Below are positions 14,046-14,835 of a stretch of 14,835 nt of DNA, in pieces (the first letter of the stretch is position 1; each line of letters opens with the position of its first letter). This stretch comes from Bacteroidia bacterium. Lineage in GTDB: Bacteria; Bacteroidota; Bacteroidia; B-17B0; Aurantibacillaceae. The position numbers and the translations under genes are program-made. A model generated the notes under the pieces. It was not told where the DNA came from and searched no databases. It was given only the letters and a program-made list of their open reading frames with translations. Where the stretch lies: assembly GCA_014379485.1 (NCBI GenBank), contig JACMLS010000403.1, positions 1-14,835 of the forward strand, in the 5' to 3' direction.

Positions 14046-14835
14046 ATGAGAATCGCCATTTTATCCAGGAACAAAAACCTCTACTCCACTAAACGCCTCA
14101 TTGAAGCCGGAGAACAACGCGGACACGAAGTTGTTTTGCTTGATCACATGAAATGTACACTGGTAATTGAAGCAGGCAGACCGCACATTTACAGCGGAGG
14201 AAAAGAAATTACCGGCATTAACGCAGTAATTCCGCGCATTGGTTCTTCTGTTACATTTTACGGTGCGGCAGTTGTGCGGCAGTTTGAAATGATGAAAATA
14301 TTTTCTGCAGTAGAATCTCAGGCGCTTGTACGTTCGCGCGATAAACTGCGCAGTTTGCAAATTCTTGCGCGTGCCGGCCTGGGAATGCCTAAAACTGCTT
14401 TCGCCAATCAGCCAAAAGATATTGAAACGTTGTTGCAGGCTATTGGTGGCGCGCCCTGCGTTATTAAATTACTTGAGGGTACACAAGGTATTGGTGTTAT
14501 ACTTGCCGAGAATGACAAGGCTGCAAAATCTGTTATTGAAGCGTTTTATAAACTGCAGGCAAACATGCTTGTTCAGGAATTTATTAAAGAAGCAGGCGGC
14601 GCAGATATCCGCGCTTTTATTGTTGACGGGCAAATTGTGGGGGTGATGAAACGCCAGGCAAAAGACGGCGAATTCAGATCTAATTTGCACAGAGGCGGCA
14701 GCGCAACTGTCATTCAACTTTCGCCCGAAGAAAGATCAACAGCTTTAAAGGCGGTGAAAAAATTAGGGCTCGGAATTGCGGGTGTTGATATGCTGCAATC
14801 TTCAAGAGGGCCATTGATAATGGAAGTAAATTCGT
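14046..14835 (+). CDS. rimK: RimK, ATP-grasp ligase adding glutamate to ribosomal protein S6 (cut by the right edge)
   Basis: The first 263 residues are visible; the last roughly 40, judged from the 300-residue E. coli protein, lie beyond the window. Similarity to E. coli RimK is strong throughout: MRIAILSRNKNLYSTKRLIE at the start, AVIPRIGSSVTFYGAAVVRQ, VRSRDKLRSLQILARAG, GGAPCVIKLLEGTQGIGV (ATP-binding region), MLVQEFIKEAGGADIRAF, FRSNLHRGG and GPLIMEVNS (metal-binding end of the ATP-grasp domain). RimK ligates glutamates to the C-terminus of ribosomal protein S6 using ATP. The ATG at 14046 is preceded by AAGGA (14037-14041), one of the few good ribosome-binding sites in the window. It lies downstream of rimB with an inverted-repeat element between them. 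Whether the two share a transcript is uncertain because that repeat may interrupt it. Confidence 0.97.
   Translation, partial: MRIAILSRNKNLYSTKRLIEAGEQRGHEVVLLDHMKCTLVIEAGRPHIYSGGKEITGINAVIPRIGSSVTFYGAAVVRQFEMMKIFSAVESQALVRSRDKLRSLQILARAGLGMPKTAFANQPKDIETLLQAIGGAPCVIKLLEGTQGIGVILAENDKAAKSVIEAFYKLQANMLVQEFIKEAGGADIRAFIVDGQIVGVMKRQAKDGEFRSNLHRGGSATVIQLSPEERSTALKAVKKLGLGIAGVDMLQSSRGPLIMEVNS

Overview
The window looks like a chromosomal segment of a member of the Bacteroidota. The evidence is a type IX secretion (T9SS) C-terminal sorting domain, a sdhC-sdhA-sdhB operon of the type usual in that phylum, promoter candidates of the TAnnTTTG type with an upstream TTG, many SPII lipoprotein signals, AT-rich DNA and few Shine-Dalgarno sequences. 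I cannot name the genus. No rRNA, tRNA, CRISPR array, integrase or IS transposase is visible.

Layout. From the left edge to about 13.2 kb, every gene is on the minus strand. (1) 1-2589: an unknown gene running off the left edge, preceded on its strand by a large secreted protein with a lysyl-oxidase-like domain and a T9SS sorting tail. (2) 2730-6245: three envelope genes. These are a TPR/transmembrane/coiled-coil protein ending at the border where related proteins continue into a SpoIIE-type phosphatase, a lipoprotein with a C2-like domain, and a lipoprotein shaped like the periplasmic part of Wzz chain-length regulators. (3) 6254-10470: the succinate dehydrogenase/fumarate reductase operon, with promoter, sdhC, sdhA, sdhB and terminator. 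It is interrupted between sdhA and sdhB by a four-helix-bundle (IVP/S23-like) gene bordered by inverted heptad repeats. Two hairpin repeats lie between sdhC and sdhA. (4) 10685-13183: a two-gene unit of a GT-C-like membrane glycosyltransferase followed 3 nt later by an alpha/beta hydrolase. (5) 13273-14835, plus strand: a RimB-like retropepsin-fold protease and RimK, cut by the right edge. Together they suggest reversible glutamylation of ribosomal protein S6.

The strongest theme beyond the genes is small repetitive elements placed inside functional gene groups. There is a gene-bearing element between sdhA and sdhB, a gene-less element with similar architecture between rimB and rimK, and three copies of one palindromic repeat. 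Two of those copies lie between sdhC and sdhA. The third lies in frame inside the hydrolase gene, where it forms an 18-bp-arm hairpin and is translated. The best protein-level observation is the secreted lysyl-oxidase-like enzyme, which keeps the three copper histidines and both precursor residues of the LTQ cofactor.
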